From contig JAUNIV010000014.1 in NCBI GenBank assembly GCA_030523385.1, positions 1 to 14,788 of the forward strand: a stretch of DNA of 14,788 bases, given 5' to 3'. This document shows positions 1 to 7,190 of the stretch, piece after piece (the first letter of the stretch is position 1; the number at the start of each line of letters is the position of its first letter). This DNA comes from Bacteroidales bacterium (GTDB lineage: Bacteria > Bacteroidota > Bacteroidia > Bacteroidales > Bacteroidaceae). The position numbers and the translations under genes were made by a program. Under the pieces are notes generated by a model. The model was not told where the DNA came from. It was given only the letters and a program-made list of their open reading frames with translations, and searched no databases.

Positions 1-500
1 CCTTCGTGGTTCAGCACGTAGGAATTGGTGTCTAATACATCAAGGATAGGCTTGTCGTATTCATCAATCAACACTACTGCGCGACGGCCTGCTTGTTCGC
101 TGGCACGACGGAGTACTTCCTTGAATCGGTCTCCCGTAGTGGTGTAGTTATTGCTTTTTCCGTAAATGCTTTCCCAATTACTCAGATATCCTTCGATGGT
201 CTTTTCCAGTTCTCCCGGTTGCGTAAAGTTTCCTCCATTGAAATCTACCCGAAAGACAGGATACGTCAGCCATTCCTTTTCCAGTTCGGCCATGGCAAGT
301 CCGTCGAACAATTCCTTGCGTCCTTGAAAATAGCAGGCAAGCGTACTTACTAATAAACTCTTGCCGAATCGGCGCGGACGGCTGAGGAAATAGATTTTTC
401 CTTCATGTACAAGATTATAGATTAGTTTGGTTTTATCTATATATGTAAAACCTTCTTCAATAATTTGGTCAAAACTCTGTATGCCTATCGGGTATTTCAT
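1..500 (-). CDS. AAA-ATPase-like protein (DUF1703 / PD-(D/E)XK type), N-terminal part
   Basis: The minus strand is open from an ATG at 498-500 to the window edge, giving 166 residues of a longer protein whose C-terminus lies outside. It begins MKYPIGIQSFDQIIEEG and has the GFTYIDKT motif, a variant P-loop RPRRFGKS at residues 41-48 and a Walker-B-like VLIDEYD at residues 143-149. These are the marks of the AAA-ATPase_like family (PF09820), which normally carries a PD-(D/E)XK nuclease-like domain (PF08011) at its C-terminus; that part cannot be checked here. Such genes occur in many copies in Bacteroides genomes and their role is unknown; nuclease or mobile-element links are guesses. It is transcribed away from the metal-efflux operon and looks functionally unrelated to it. 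Base composition is similar to its neighbours. Confidence 0.88.
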   Translation of the reverse strand, partial: MKYPIGIQSFDQIIEEGFTYIDKTKLIYNLVHEGKIYFLSRPRRFGKSLLVSTLACYFQGRKELFDGLAMAELEKEWLTYPVFRVDFNGGNFTQPGELEKTIEGYLSNWESIYGKSNNYTTTGDRFKEVLRRASEQAGRRAVVLIDEYDKPILDVLDTNSYVLNHE

Positions 501-527
501 ATTAGCAATGTTTTTCTTGATGAAATA

Positions 528-535
528 CAAAAATA
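528..535 (-). promoter_or_regulatory. possible -7 box for the AAA-ATPase-like gene
   Basis: Read on the minus strand this is TATTTTTG, a match to the Bacteroides -7 consensus TAnnTTTG. Transcription would start near 524 and leave a leader of about 24 bases before the ATG at 500. No good TTTG (-33) element is found 19-21 bases upstream, so the call is weak. Confidence 0.4.
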
Positions 536-681
536 CAAAGAAGTTGCGAGATAACGATATGAATAAAGGAATATTTGCCAATGTAAGATTAGATTATATC
601 AAATGGAATTTGTTATGTAACTATTAGCTGAATAGTAATATATAAGGATACGGAAAAAACATAATAATAATTCTTATTTCT

Positions 682-713
682 TTTGTCTATCCCTGATAAA
701 ATCCGTACCTTTG
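682..713 (+). promoter_or_regulatory. Bacteroides-type promoter of the metal-efflux operon
   Basis: TTTG at 682-685 and TACCTTTG at 706-713 are separated by 20 bases, an excellent fit to the Bacteroides primary-sigma consensus (TTTG, 19-21 bases, TAnnTTTG). The expected transcription start is near 717, only a few bases before the ATG at 720. A short A/T-rich inverted repeat (AATAA, TTC, TTATT) at 666-678 lies just upstream of the -33 box; it is too short to call an operator. The rest of the 501-719 spacer is A/T-rich and shows nothing else that can be supported. Confidence 0.75.
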
Positions 714-719
714 TTCCCG

Positions 720-1163
720 ATGAAACGCAGAAGATACATAGCATGGATGTTAATGCTTATCAGCATGGTTATGCTGGTGGCATCTGTTTTGCCACATCAT
801 CATCACAGAGAGCTTCTCTGCTTGCAGCATGATGTGACTGAATGTGCGTGTACCTGTGCGGGTGGATGCACCTGCCCCGAATGTGCGGAGCATCATCATG
901 CCACAGCAGCCGGAGGACATCAGCATTGTGGCGCAGGGTGTGTGACTAAGTTCAATAGCTTGACTCCGGATGAAGCGCAAGATGGCCTTTCGCCGGAATA
1001 TACATTCTGTTCGCTGCTTTACGCGCTGTCGGATGCGTGGATGTTTGCTTTGCAGCTTTCGGAAGACAACACATCTCATAATACTTACTATTTAGAAAAA
1101 CTTCATTCCACTTGCCTTCCTCATGTGAAGGGCTTGCGTGCCCCGCCGTGTGTTCTTGCCTGA
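720..1163 (+). CDS. small His/Cys-rich exported protein, putative periplasmic metal binder
   Basis: This 147-residue protein starts with a basic stretch (MKRRRYIAW) and one hydrophobic segment (about residues 10-24), a signal peptide or membrane anchor that would put the rest in the periplasm. Directly after it come four histidines (26-29), then a dense metal-ligand region: cysteines at 34, 42, 44, 46, 50, 52, 55, 70 and 74, and histidines at 37, 58-60, 67 and 69. The C-terminal half is ordinary and has no recognised domain. It is the first gene of the efflux operon, 50 bases before the adaptor gene, so a role in capturing, sensing or delivering the exported metal is inferred from composition and position only. 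The ATG at 720 is preferred because it keeps the basic n-region; a TTG at 711 lies in the promoter, and the ATG at 747 would lose the basic residues. No enzymatic function can be assigned. Confidence 0.75.
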   Translation: MKRRRYIAWMLMLISMVMLVASVLPHHHHRELLCLQHDVTECACTCAGGCTCPECAEHHHATAAGGHQHCGAGCVTKFNSLTPDEAQDGLSPEYTFCSLLYALSDAWMFALQLSEDNTSHNTYYLEKLHSTCLPHVKGLRAPPCVLA

Positions 1164-1204
1164 TAAGAGAAAAATAAATCTGTTTATTCAAGAACGCAAG
1201 AACA
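1151..1204 (+). repeat. 9-bp inverted repeat around the gene junction before the adaptor
   Basis: TGTTCTTGC at 1151-1159 is the exact reverse complement of GCAAGAACA at 1196-1204. A second copy of the right arm, CAAGAAC, lies at 1189-1195, so two overlapping pairings are possible. The left arm covers the last codons of the His/Cys-rich gene and the right arm ends 9 bases before the adaptor ATG. An mRNA hairpin or protein-binding site could act here; no function is shown. Confidence 0.45.
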
Positions 1205-1213
1205 ATATTTATT

Positions 1214-2440
1214 ATGAAGAAATCCATATTTATGGGAGTCTTAGGCATGTTCCTGTTAGGCTCCTGCAATCATAGCAACTCTGCCCATGACCACGAGGGT
1301 CATGACCATGAAACAGAAACAACACATCAACATGACCATGAAGGCCATGACCACAACCATGAGGGACACAATCACGAAGGTCATAACCACGGTTCGGAAA
1401 CTTCGGGTGCCGCCCATTCCGATGAAATCATACTGACTCCCGAAAAGGCTAAGGCGGCTGGAGTGGAGTCGGAAATCATTCAGCCCAAACCTTTCCGTCA
1501 GGTCATTACGGTGAGCGGACAGGTGCAGGCAGCACAAGGCGATGAAAGCATGGTAGTAGCCAATGTGGCCGGTGTGGTATCTTTCCGCACTCCGGTGACC
1601 GATGGTATGAGCATCGGCAAGGGGGCTTCCATCCTGCAAATATCTGCCGACAATATGCCCGAAGGCGACCCCGTGAAGCGTGCCCGCATAGCCTACGAGA
1701 CAGCGAAACAGGAATACGAACGGGCTTCCCGACTGGTGGAAAGCCAGATTATCAGTAAGAAAGAGTTTAATGCCATTGCCGAAACTTACGAAAACTCCCG
1801 TCTGGCATACGAGGCCATATCCAAACATCAGACGGGCACAGGAGTAGTCGTTACGGCTCCCATGGGCGGTTACATCAAGAACTGCTTAGTGAAGGAAGGC
1901 GATTATGTATCGGTGGGACAACCTTTGGTGAGCATCACGCAGAACCGTCGGCTTTATCTGCGTGCCGATGTGTCAGAGAAATATTACGGAGCATTGTCGC
2001 GCATCCGTTCGGCCAACTTCAAGACACCCTACGACAATCAGGTTTATGCACTCGACGATTTGAAAGGGCGTTTGCTCTCTTACGGCAAGGCTCCGGGCAG
2101 CGATTCTTTCTATGTACCTGTCACTTTCGAGTTCGATAACAGGGGCGACATTATTCCCGGTTCATACGTGGAGGTGTATCTATTGTCTGCCGAAATGCCC
2201 GATGTGCTTTCGTTGCCAGTCACGGCTCTCACCGAAGAACAAGGCCTGAACTTTGTCTATCTGCAACTGGATGAAGAGGGATATAAGAAACAGGAAGTGA
2301 CCTTAGGGGCTTCGGACGGACGGGAGGTGCAGATACTTTCCGGCCTGAAGGCAGGCGACAGGGTAGTGACAAAAGGTGCTTATCATGTGAAGTTGGCTTC
2401 GGCCAGCAATGCCATCCCTGCGCACAGCCACGAGCATTGA
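1214..2440 (+). CDS. CusB/CzcB-family efflux RND periplasmic adaptor, His-rich lipoprotein
   Basis: This 408-residue membrane-fusion protein bridges the RND pump and the outer-membrane factor. The N-terminus MKKSIFMGVLGMFLLGSC has a lipobox-like end (LGSC), so Cys18 is the likely lipidated residue and the protein would be tethered in the periplasm. Residues 20-59 are a histidine-rich metal-binding segment of repeated HxH and HEGH units. After it come the features of the HlyD/CusB fold: a first barrel-sandwich strand (VITVSGQV, about 95-102), an alpha-hairpin (about 153-205, rich in K, E, A and R), the second half of the lipoyl-like domain (VVVTAPMGGYIKN.LVKEGDYV), a beta-barrel and a membrane-proximal domain ending near GDRVVTKGAYHVKLA. 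The C-terminus ends in HSHEH, a second histidine cluster. The pump gene follows 34 bases later. The substrate is probably a heavy-metal cation; which one cannot be read from the sequence. Confidence 0.93.
   Translation: MKKSIFMGVLGMFLLGSCNHSNSAHDHEGHDHETETTHQHDHEGHDHNHEGHNHEGHNHGSETSGAAHSDEIILTPEKAKAAGVESEIIQPKPFRQVITVSGQVQAAQGDESMVVANVAGVVSFRTPVTDGMSIGKGASILQISADNMPEGDPVKRARIAYETAKQEYERASRLVESQIISKKEFNAIAETYENSRLAYEAISKHQTGTGVVVTAPMGGYIKNCLVKEGDYVSVGQPLVSITQNRRLYLRADVSEKYYGALSRIRSANFKTPYDNQVYALDDLKGRLLSYGKAPGSDSFYVPVTFEFDNRGDIIPGSYVEVYLLSAEMPDVLSLPVTALTEEQGLNFVYLQLDEEGYKKQEVTLGASDGREVQILSGLKAGDRVVTKGAYHVKLASASNAIPAHSHEH
1286..1390 (+). repeat. imperfect tandem repeat coding His-rich HDHEG/HNHEG units
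   Basis: This part of the adaptor gene encodes residues 25-59, built from diverged copies of a five- or six-residue unit such as HDHEG, HNHEG and HNHG. The DNA copies (CATGACCATGAAGG, CACAATCACGAAGG and similar) share a core but differ at synonymous sites. Seventeen of the 35 residues are histidine or lie directly between two histidines, so the segment should bind several metal ions. Such repeats can vary in copy number between strains. Confidence 0.75.
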
Positions 2441-2474
2441 TAACGATTCGTTGTAACCCTTAAAAGACGGAATT

Positions 2475-5400
2475 ATGCTGAATAAGATTATCAATTTCTC
2501 TCTTCATAACCGCATACTGGTGCTGGTGGCATCGGTCTTGCTGCTCATCGGAGGAATGTACACGGCTTTCCATACGGAAGTCGATGTGTTTCCCGACTTG
2601 AATGCTCCCACCGTGGTCATCATGACCGAAGCCAACGGCATGGCTGCCGAAGAGGTGGAGCAACTGGTGACTTTCCCTGTAGAAACTGCTGTGAACGGAG
2701 CTACCAATGTACGCCGCGTGCGTTCTTCTTCTACCAACGGCTTTTCGGTAGTATGGGTGGAGTTCGATTGGGACACGGACATTTACTTAGCCCGACAGAT
2801 AGTGAGCGAGAAACTTTCGCTCGTCAGCGAGGAACTGCCTGAGAATGTAGGCAAGCCCACCATGGGACCTCAGTCGTCCATTTTAGGTGAGTTGCTCATT
2901 ATCGGTCTTACTTCGGACACGACCTCCATGCTCGACTTGCGCACGCTGGCCGACTGGACCATTCGTCCGCGTCTGTTATCTACCGGAGGTGTGGCACAGG
3001 TGGCAGTATTGGGAGGAGACATCAAGGAGTATCAGATTTTGCTCGACCCTGCCCGCATGAAGCACTATGGCGTCACGCTGGATGAGGCCATGACCGCAGC
3101 CCGGGGTATGAACCAGAATGCCAATGGCGGTGTGCTCTACGAATATGGCAACGAGTACATTGTGCGCGGTGTGCTTTCTACCAACGACGTGGCTCAACTG
3201 GCTCGTTCTGTGGTGAAAAACATAGAAGGCGGTGTACCTGTCACGCTGGAGGACATAGCCGATGTGCGCATCGGTTCGCAAGAACCCAAATTGGGTACGG
3301 CTTCCGAACGGGGAAAACCTGCCGTGTTGCTGACTGTGACCAAACAACCCAATACGGGCACCATCGAACTGACGGAGAAGCTGGAAGCCGCTTTGGCAGA
3401 CTTGCAAAAGAACTTGCCTGCCGATGTGCATGTTTCTACCGATGTGTTTCGCCAGAGCCGTTTCATAGAAAGTTCCATAGGCAATGTGAAAGATTCGCTT
3501 TACGAAGGAGCTATCTTTGTGGCGATTGTTCTGGTGCTTTTCTTAGCCAATGTGCGTACCACGGTTATTTCGTTGGTCACTTTGCCGTTGTCGCTCATTG
3601 TTTCCATTCTTACATTGCACTATATGGGGCTTACCATCAATACCATGAGTTTGGGAGGTATGGCCATTGCCATCGGTTCGCTGGTAGATGATGCCATTGT
3701 AGATGTGGAGAATGTGTGGAAACATTTGCGTGAAAACCGTTTGTTGCCTCCGGGTGAGCGGAAGAACATTATTGAAGTGGTGTTCAATGCCTCGCGAGAA
3801 GTGCGTATGCCCATCCTTAATTCTACCTTGATTATTGTGGTCAGCTTCGTGCCTTTGTTTTTCCTGAGCGGCATGGAGGGACGTATGTTGGTTCCGTTGG
3901 GCATTGCTTTTATCGTGGCTTTGTTTGCCTCTACCATTGTGGCACTGACGCTTACCCCTGTGTTGTGCAGTTATTTGCTGAACGGGAATAAAGACAGTAA
4001 GGTAGGAAAGGAATCTTTCGTGGCTGTGTGGATGAAGAAGTATTACCAACATTCCTTGTCGTGGGCATTGCAACACAAACGGGTGGTGTTGGGCGGAACC
4101 GTGTCATTGTTTGTGGTGACGCTGTGTCTGTTCTTTACGTTGGGACGCAGCTTCCTTCCTTCGTTCAATGAAGGTTCTTTCACCATCAACATCAGTTCGC
4201 TGCCGGGCATTTCGTTGGAGGAATCCGACCGTATGGGGCATCAAGCCGAAGAACTGTTGCTGTCCATATCTGAGATACAGACAGTGGCCCGCAAGACAGG
4301 ACGTGCCGAACTGGACGAACATGCTTTAGGTGTGAACGTAAGTGAGATAGAAGCGCCTTACGAGCTGAAGGACCGCTCTCGTCGCGAACTGATGGACGAT
4401 GTGCGTGCCAAACTCTCTACGTTGACGGGAGCAAACATAGAGATTGGACAGCCCATCAGTCACCGCATTGATGCCATGTTGTCGGGTACTAAAGCCAGTA
4501 TAGCCATTAAGCTCTTTGGCGATGACCTGAACCGCATGTTTGCATTGGGCAACCGGATAAAGGATGCTATCAGCAATGTGGAAGGCATTGCCGACCTGAA
4601 TGTGGAGCAGCAGATAGAACGTCCGCAGCTCAAGATTGTACCGAAGCGTGAAATGCTGGCCCGCTATGGCATATCGCTGCCTGAGTTTGCCGAATTTGTT
4701 TCGGTCAATATGGCCGGAGAGACCGTATCACAGGTCTATGAGGCCGGCAAGGCATTCAACCTGATTGTCCGTGCCCGCAACGAAGCCCGCGATGATATAG
4801 AGAAGGTGGGTAATCTGATGATAGATACCGGCGATGGCCGGAAGATTCCTTTGAACTATGTGGCCGATGTAGTATCGGCTATGGGACCTAATACCATCAG
4901 CCGCGAGAACGTGAAGCGCAAGATTGTCATTTCGGCCAATACCAGCGGAAGAGACCTTCGCAGCGTGGTGAATGACATTCAATCTCGTATCGATGCACAG
5001 ATTCAGTTGCCCGAAGGCTATCATGTGGAATATGGCGGACAGTTTGAGAGCGAGCAGGCAGCCAGCCGCACGCTGATGCTCACTTCGTTTATGAGCATCG
5101 TGGTTATCTTCCTGTTGCTTTATGCCCAATTCCGCAGTGCTGCCCAAAGCGGAGTCATTCTGATAAACCTGCCGTTGGCACTTATCGGTGGGGTGTTTGC
5201 CTTGCTGTTCACCACGGGAGAACTTAGCATTCCGGCCATCATCGGTTTCATATCGCTGTTTGGTATTGCTACGCGCAACGGTATGTTGCTTATCAGCCAT
5301 TACAACGACTTGCGGGCAGGTGGCATGGAGCTGAAGGAAAGCATCCTGCATGGTTCTTTGGACCGTCTGAATCCTATCCTTATGACTGCCCTTTCTTCTG

Positions 5401-5594
5401 CATTGGCCTTGATACCGCTGGCTTTCAGAGGAGACTTGCCGGGCAATGAGATACAAAGTCCCATGGCAAAAGTCATATTGGGAGGATTGCTCACATCTAC
5501 CTTCCTCAATGCGTTCATCATCCCGATTGTCTATGAACTAATGAACCGCAGGAAGGCAAACATTCACGAACAAACAGAAAAGATACCGTCATGA
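2475..5594 (+). CDS. CusA/CzcA-family heavy-metal efflux RND pump
   Basis: At 1039 residues this has the normal length of a heavy-metal RND transporter, an inner-membrane trimer that exports metal cations using the proton gradient. It has the family's N-terminus (INFSLHNRILVLVAS with transmembrane helix 1), the VFPDLNAPTVVIMTEANGM stretch, a porter domain, the TM4 motif SLVDDAIVDVEN, the second-half start FLPSFNEGSF..LPGIS, and the C-terminal helices with SPMAKVILGGLLTSTFLNAF. In TM4, Ala399, Asp405 and Glu412 correspond to the proton-relay residues of E. coli CusA; the first Asp of CzcA (the DFG motif) is missing. The three methionines that bind Cu(I)/Ag(I) in CusA do not seem to be kept: from memory-based alignment those places hold Asn571, an Asn and an Ala. 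The substrate may therefore not be Cu/Ag; Zn, Co, Ni or Cd are alternatives. The stop codon overlaps the next start in ATGA, which implies translational coupling. Confidence 0.95.
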   Translation: MLNKIINFSLHNRILVLVASVLLLIGGMYTAFHTEVDVFPDLNAPTVVIMTEANGMAAEEVEQLVTFPVETAVNGATNVRRVRSSSTNGFSVVWVEFDWDTDIYLARQIVSEKLSLVSEELPENVGKPTMGPQSSILGELLIIGLTSDTTSMLDLRTLADWTIRPRLLSTGGVAQVAVLGGDIKEYQILLDPARMKHYGVTLDEAMTAARGMNQNANGGVLYEYGNEYIVRGVLSTNDVAQLARSVVKNIEGGVPVTLEDIADVRIGSQEPKLGTASERGKPAVLLTVTKQPNTGTIELTEKLEAALADLQKNLPADVHVSTDVFRQSRFIESSIGNVKDSLYEGAIFVAIVLVLFLANVRTTVISLVTLPLSLIVSILTLHYMGLTINTMSLGGMAIAIGSLVDDAIVDVENVWKHLRENRLLPPGERKNIIEVVFNASREVRMPILNSTLIIVVSFVPLFFLSGMEGRMLVPLGIAFIVALFASTIVALTLTPVLCSYLLNGNKDSKVGKESFVAVWMKKYYQHSLSWALQHKRVVLGGTVSLFVVTLCLFFTLGRSFLPSFNEGSFTINISSLPGISLEESDRMGHQAEELLLSISEIQTVARKTGRAELDEHALGVNVSEIEAPYELKDRSRRELMDDVRAKLSTLTGANIEIGQPISHRIDAMLSGTKASIAIKLFGDDLNRMFALGNRIKDAISNVEGIADLNVEQQIERPQLKIVPKREMLARYGISLPEFAEFVSVNMAGETVSQVYEAGKAFNLIVRARNEARDDIEKVGNLMIDTGDGRKIPLNYVADVVSAMGPNTISRENVKRKIVISANTSGRDLRSVVNDIQSRIDAQIQLPEGYHVEYGGQFESEQAASRTLMLTSFMSIVVIFLLLYAQFRSAAQSGVILINLPLALIGGVFALLFTTGELSIPAIIGFISLFGIATRNGMLLISHYNDLRAGGMELKESILHGSLDRLNPILMTALSSALALIPLAFRGDLPGNEIQSPMAKVILGGLLTSTFLNAFIIPIVYELMNRRKANIHEQTEKIPS

Positions 5595-6760
5595 AGAAAA
5601 CGTTATTATTCATCCTGCTCTGTGCCCCTGTCTGTATGCAGGCACAGGGCATCGAACAGATATTGAAGAGCATTGAGCAGAACAACAAGGCATTGCAGTC
5701 GCAGCAGCAAGCCGCCAATGCTGAGAAGATGGAGAACCGTACGGCCAATAATTTGCCCGACCCCACATTGAATTACAGCTCTTTTTATAGTAATTCGGCA
5801 GAGGGAGGACACGGCACGGAGTTCGTAGCTACGCAAGGATTTGATTTCCCTACGCAGTACATCACACGTAACCGTCAGGCCACTTTGCAAAACGAGGCCG
5901 TGGATATGCGTACCCGTGCAACTCGCAGGGACATCCTGCTTGCTGCTATTAATCTCTTTTTCGACCTCAGCGTGCTGAATCAGGAAAAGGATTTGCGGGA
6001 CATGCGCCTGAAGAATGCCGAGGATTTGCAGGCCCTCTACGACAAACGACTCTCTACGGGTGATGCCAATATCCTGGAGGTAAATAAAATAAAGATGGAG
6101 CGCATGAGTGTGCAGACCGAAGTGGCTCAGAATACGGCAGCTCATCGCACAGCCTTGCAATCTTTGTTGGCTATGAATGGCAACCAGGCGTTGGAATTTG
6201 CTGAAACCGAATACCCCGCCGTAGAAGAAATCAATGATTACAATCTGATGCGTGACCGGGTAATAGCTTCCGACATAGACTTGCAGGCTGCATCTGCCAC
6301 TGTGCGTGCAGCCGAAAAGCAAGTGAAGGTGGACCGTCAGGGATGGTTGCCCAAACTGGAAGTAGGATTTCGGAGGAATACCAACAGCGTGGAAGCAGAG
6401 AATGGTTTCGTCATAGGCGGTTCATTGCCATTGTTTGAGAACCGTAAGCGGGTGAAGATAGCCAAAGCACAAGCTATCAGTGTGCAGTTGGCTCGCGAAA
6501 GCATACGCGAACAGGCCGAAGCCGGATTGATGGCGCAGTTCAATGAGATGCAGCAGCTCAAGGCAGCCATGCAAGCATACGATGTACCTCTTATGCACCG
6601 TTCGCTCCAGTTGTTGAAGCAGGCTTTGGAGGAAGGACAAATCTCCCTTATCGAGTATTTTGTAGAGACGGAAAACATCTACCGGAACCTTCAAGCATAC
6701 ATGCAGGTAGAGAACCAATACCAGAAGGTGATGGCGAATATTTACAAAAATGATTTGTAG
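5591..6760 (+). CDS. TolC-family outer-membrane efflux protein
   Basis: This 389-residue protein begins with a clear signal peptide (MKKTLLFILLCAPVCMQAQ, cut after about residue 18-19). The mature part is mostly amphipathic helix rich in Q, A, E and N, as in OEP/TolC proteins, with the two-fold repeat expected for the helical barrel: a first half starting IEQILKSIEQNNKALQSQQ and a second starting near DRVIASDIDLQAASATV. The segment DRQGWLPKLEVGFR followed by GGSLPLF matches the beta-strand region of the second repeat. It is shorter than TolC or CusC (about 460-490 residues), which is usual for Bacteroidota metal-efflux OMFs. Its ATG overlaps the pump stop codon, and it completes the tripartite exporter. 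No terminator is visible after it; a new promoter starts within its last codons. Confidence 0.92.
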   Translation: MKKTLLFILLCAPVCMQAQGIEQILKSIEQNNKALQSQQQAANAEKMENRTANNLPDPTLNYSSFYSNSAEGGHGTEFVATQGFDFPTQYITRNRQATLQNEAVDMRTRATRRDILLAAINLFFDLSVLNQEKDLRDMRLKNAEDLQALYDKRLSTGDANILEVNKIKMERMSVQTEVAQNTAAHRTALQSLLAMNGNQALEFAETEYPAVEEINDYNLMRDRVIASDIDLQAASATVRAAEKQVKVDRQGWLPKLEVGFRRNTNSVEAENGFVIGGSLPLFENRKRVKIAKAQAISVQLARESIREQAEAGLMAQFNEMQQLKAAMQAYDVPLMHRSLQLLKQALEEGQISLIEYFVETENIYRNLQAYMQVENQYQKVMANIYKNDL

Positions 6761-6784
6761 AGTGGGGGATTATCCATACATTTG
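6754..6784 (+). promoter_or_regulatory. Bacteroides-type promoter of the thioesterase/Ntn-hydrolase pair
   Basis: TTTG at 6754-6757 and TACATTTG at 6777-6784 are 19 bases apart, a near-perfect consensus promoter. The -33 element lies inside the last codons of the TolC-family gene. The predicted transcription start is near 6788. This separates the next two genes from the efflux operon, although read-through remains possible because no terminator is seen. Confidence 0.7.
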
Positions 6785-6811
6785 CATTGAAACTTAATGA
6801 ATGAAATGAAT

Positions 6812-7183
6812 ATGGAAACAGGATTGACTTTTACATCGACCGTAGTGGTGTCGAAAGAAAACATAGCTGCCACGATGGGTAGCGGAGATTTGGAAGTGTT
6901 TGCTACTCCTGCCATGGTGGCACTGATGGAAAATGTTGCCATGCGTGCTGTGGCAGGTGAGTTGCCCGAAGGCTCTACTACGGTGGGTGCCCTAATGAAT
7001 ACTACGCATATCAAACCTTCCGCTTTGGGTGATACGGTGGAGGCTACAGCCATATTGAAGGAAGTGGAAGGCCGCAAGCTCACTTTTGAAGTAAAGGCAA
7101 AGGATAGCAAAGGAGTGATAGGCGAGGGGACTCATGTGCGCTACATCGTAGATAAAGAAAGATTTATGGCGAAGTTGCGTTGA
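6812..7183 (+). CDS. hot-dog acyl-CoA thioesterase, FlK-like
   Basis: The product (123 residues from the ATG at 6812) is a single hot-dog-fold domain similar to fluoroacetyl-CoA thioesterase FlK and the broad YbaW/FlK-like group that hydrolyses small acyl-CoAs in the cytoplasm. The core FATPAMVALMENVA holds Thr32 and Glu40, and His66 follows in NTTHIKP. These have exactly the spacing of the FlK catalytic triad Thr42-Glu50-His76. The end EGTHVRYIVDKERFMAKL also matches the family. In-frame ATGs at 6797 and 6806 are possible starts; 6812 was chosen because homologues start near MExG and because the promoter would then leave a leader of about 24 bases. The Ntn-hydrolase gene follows after 7 bases. 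FlK's fluoroacetate role is not implied; the natural substrate is unknown, and an arylacetyl-CoA from the nearby operon is only a guess. Confidence 0.85.
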   Translation: METGLTFTSTVVVSKENIAATMGSGDLEVFATPAMVALMENVAMRAVAGELPEGSTTVGALMNTTHIKPSALGDTVEATAILKEVEGRKLTFEVKAKDSKGVIGEGTHVRYIVDKERFMAKLR

Positions 7184-7190
7184 AAAAGGT

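Noticed and set aside
93..353. Plus-strand open frame of 86 codons.
   Set aside because: It is antisense to the conserved P-loop to Walker-B region of the AAA-ATPase-like gene.
1..500. Possible defence system or mobile element signalled by the AAA-ATPase/nuclease-type gene.
   Set aside because: Only one partial gene is present, with no partner genes, repeats or integrase, so no system can be supported.
427..627. Small plus-strand open frame across the start of the AAA-ATPase-like gene.
   Set aside because: It overlaps the conserved N-terminus of the minus-strand gene and resembles no protein.
2442..2452. Short palindrome AACGA-T-TCGTT between the adaptor and pump genes.
   Set aside because: Five-base arms are expected by chance and no conserved site is recognised.
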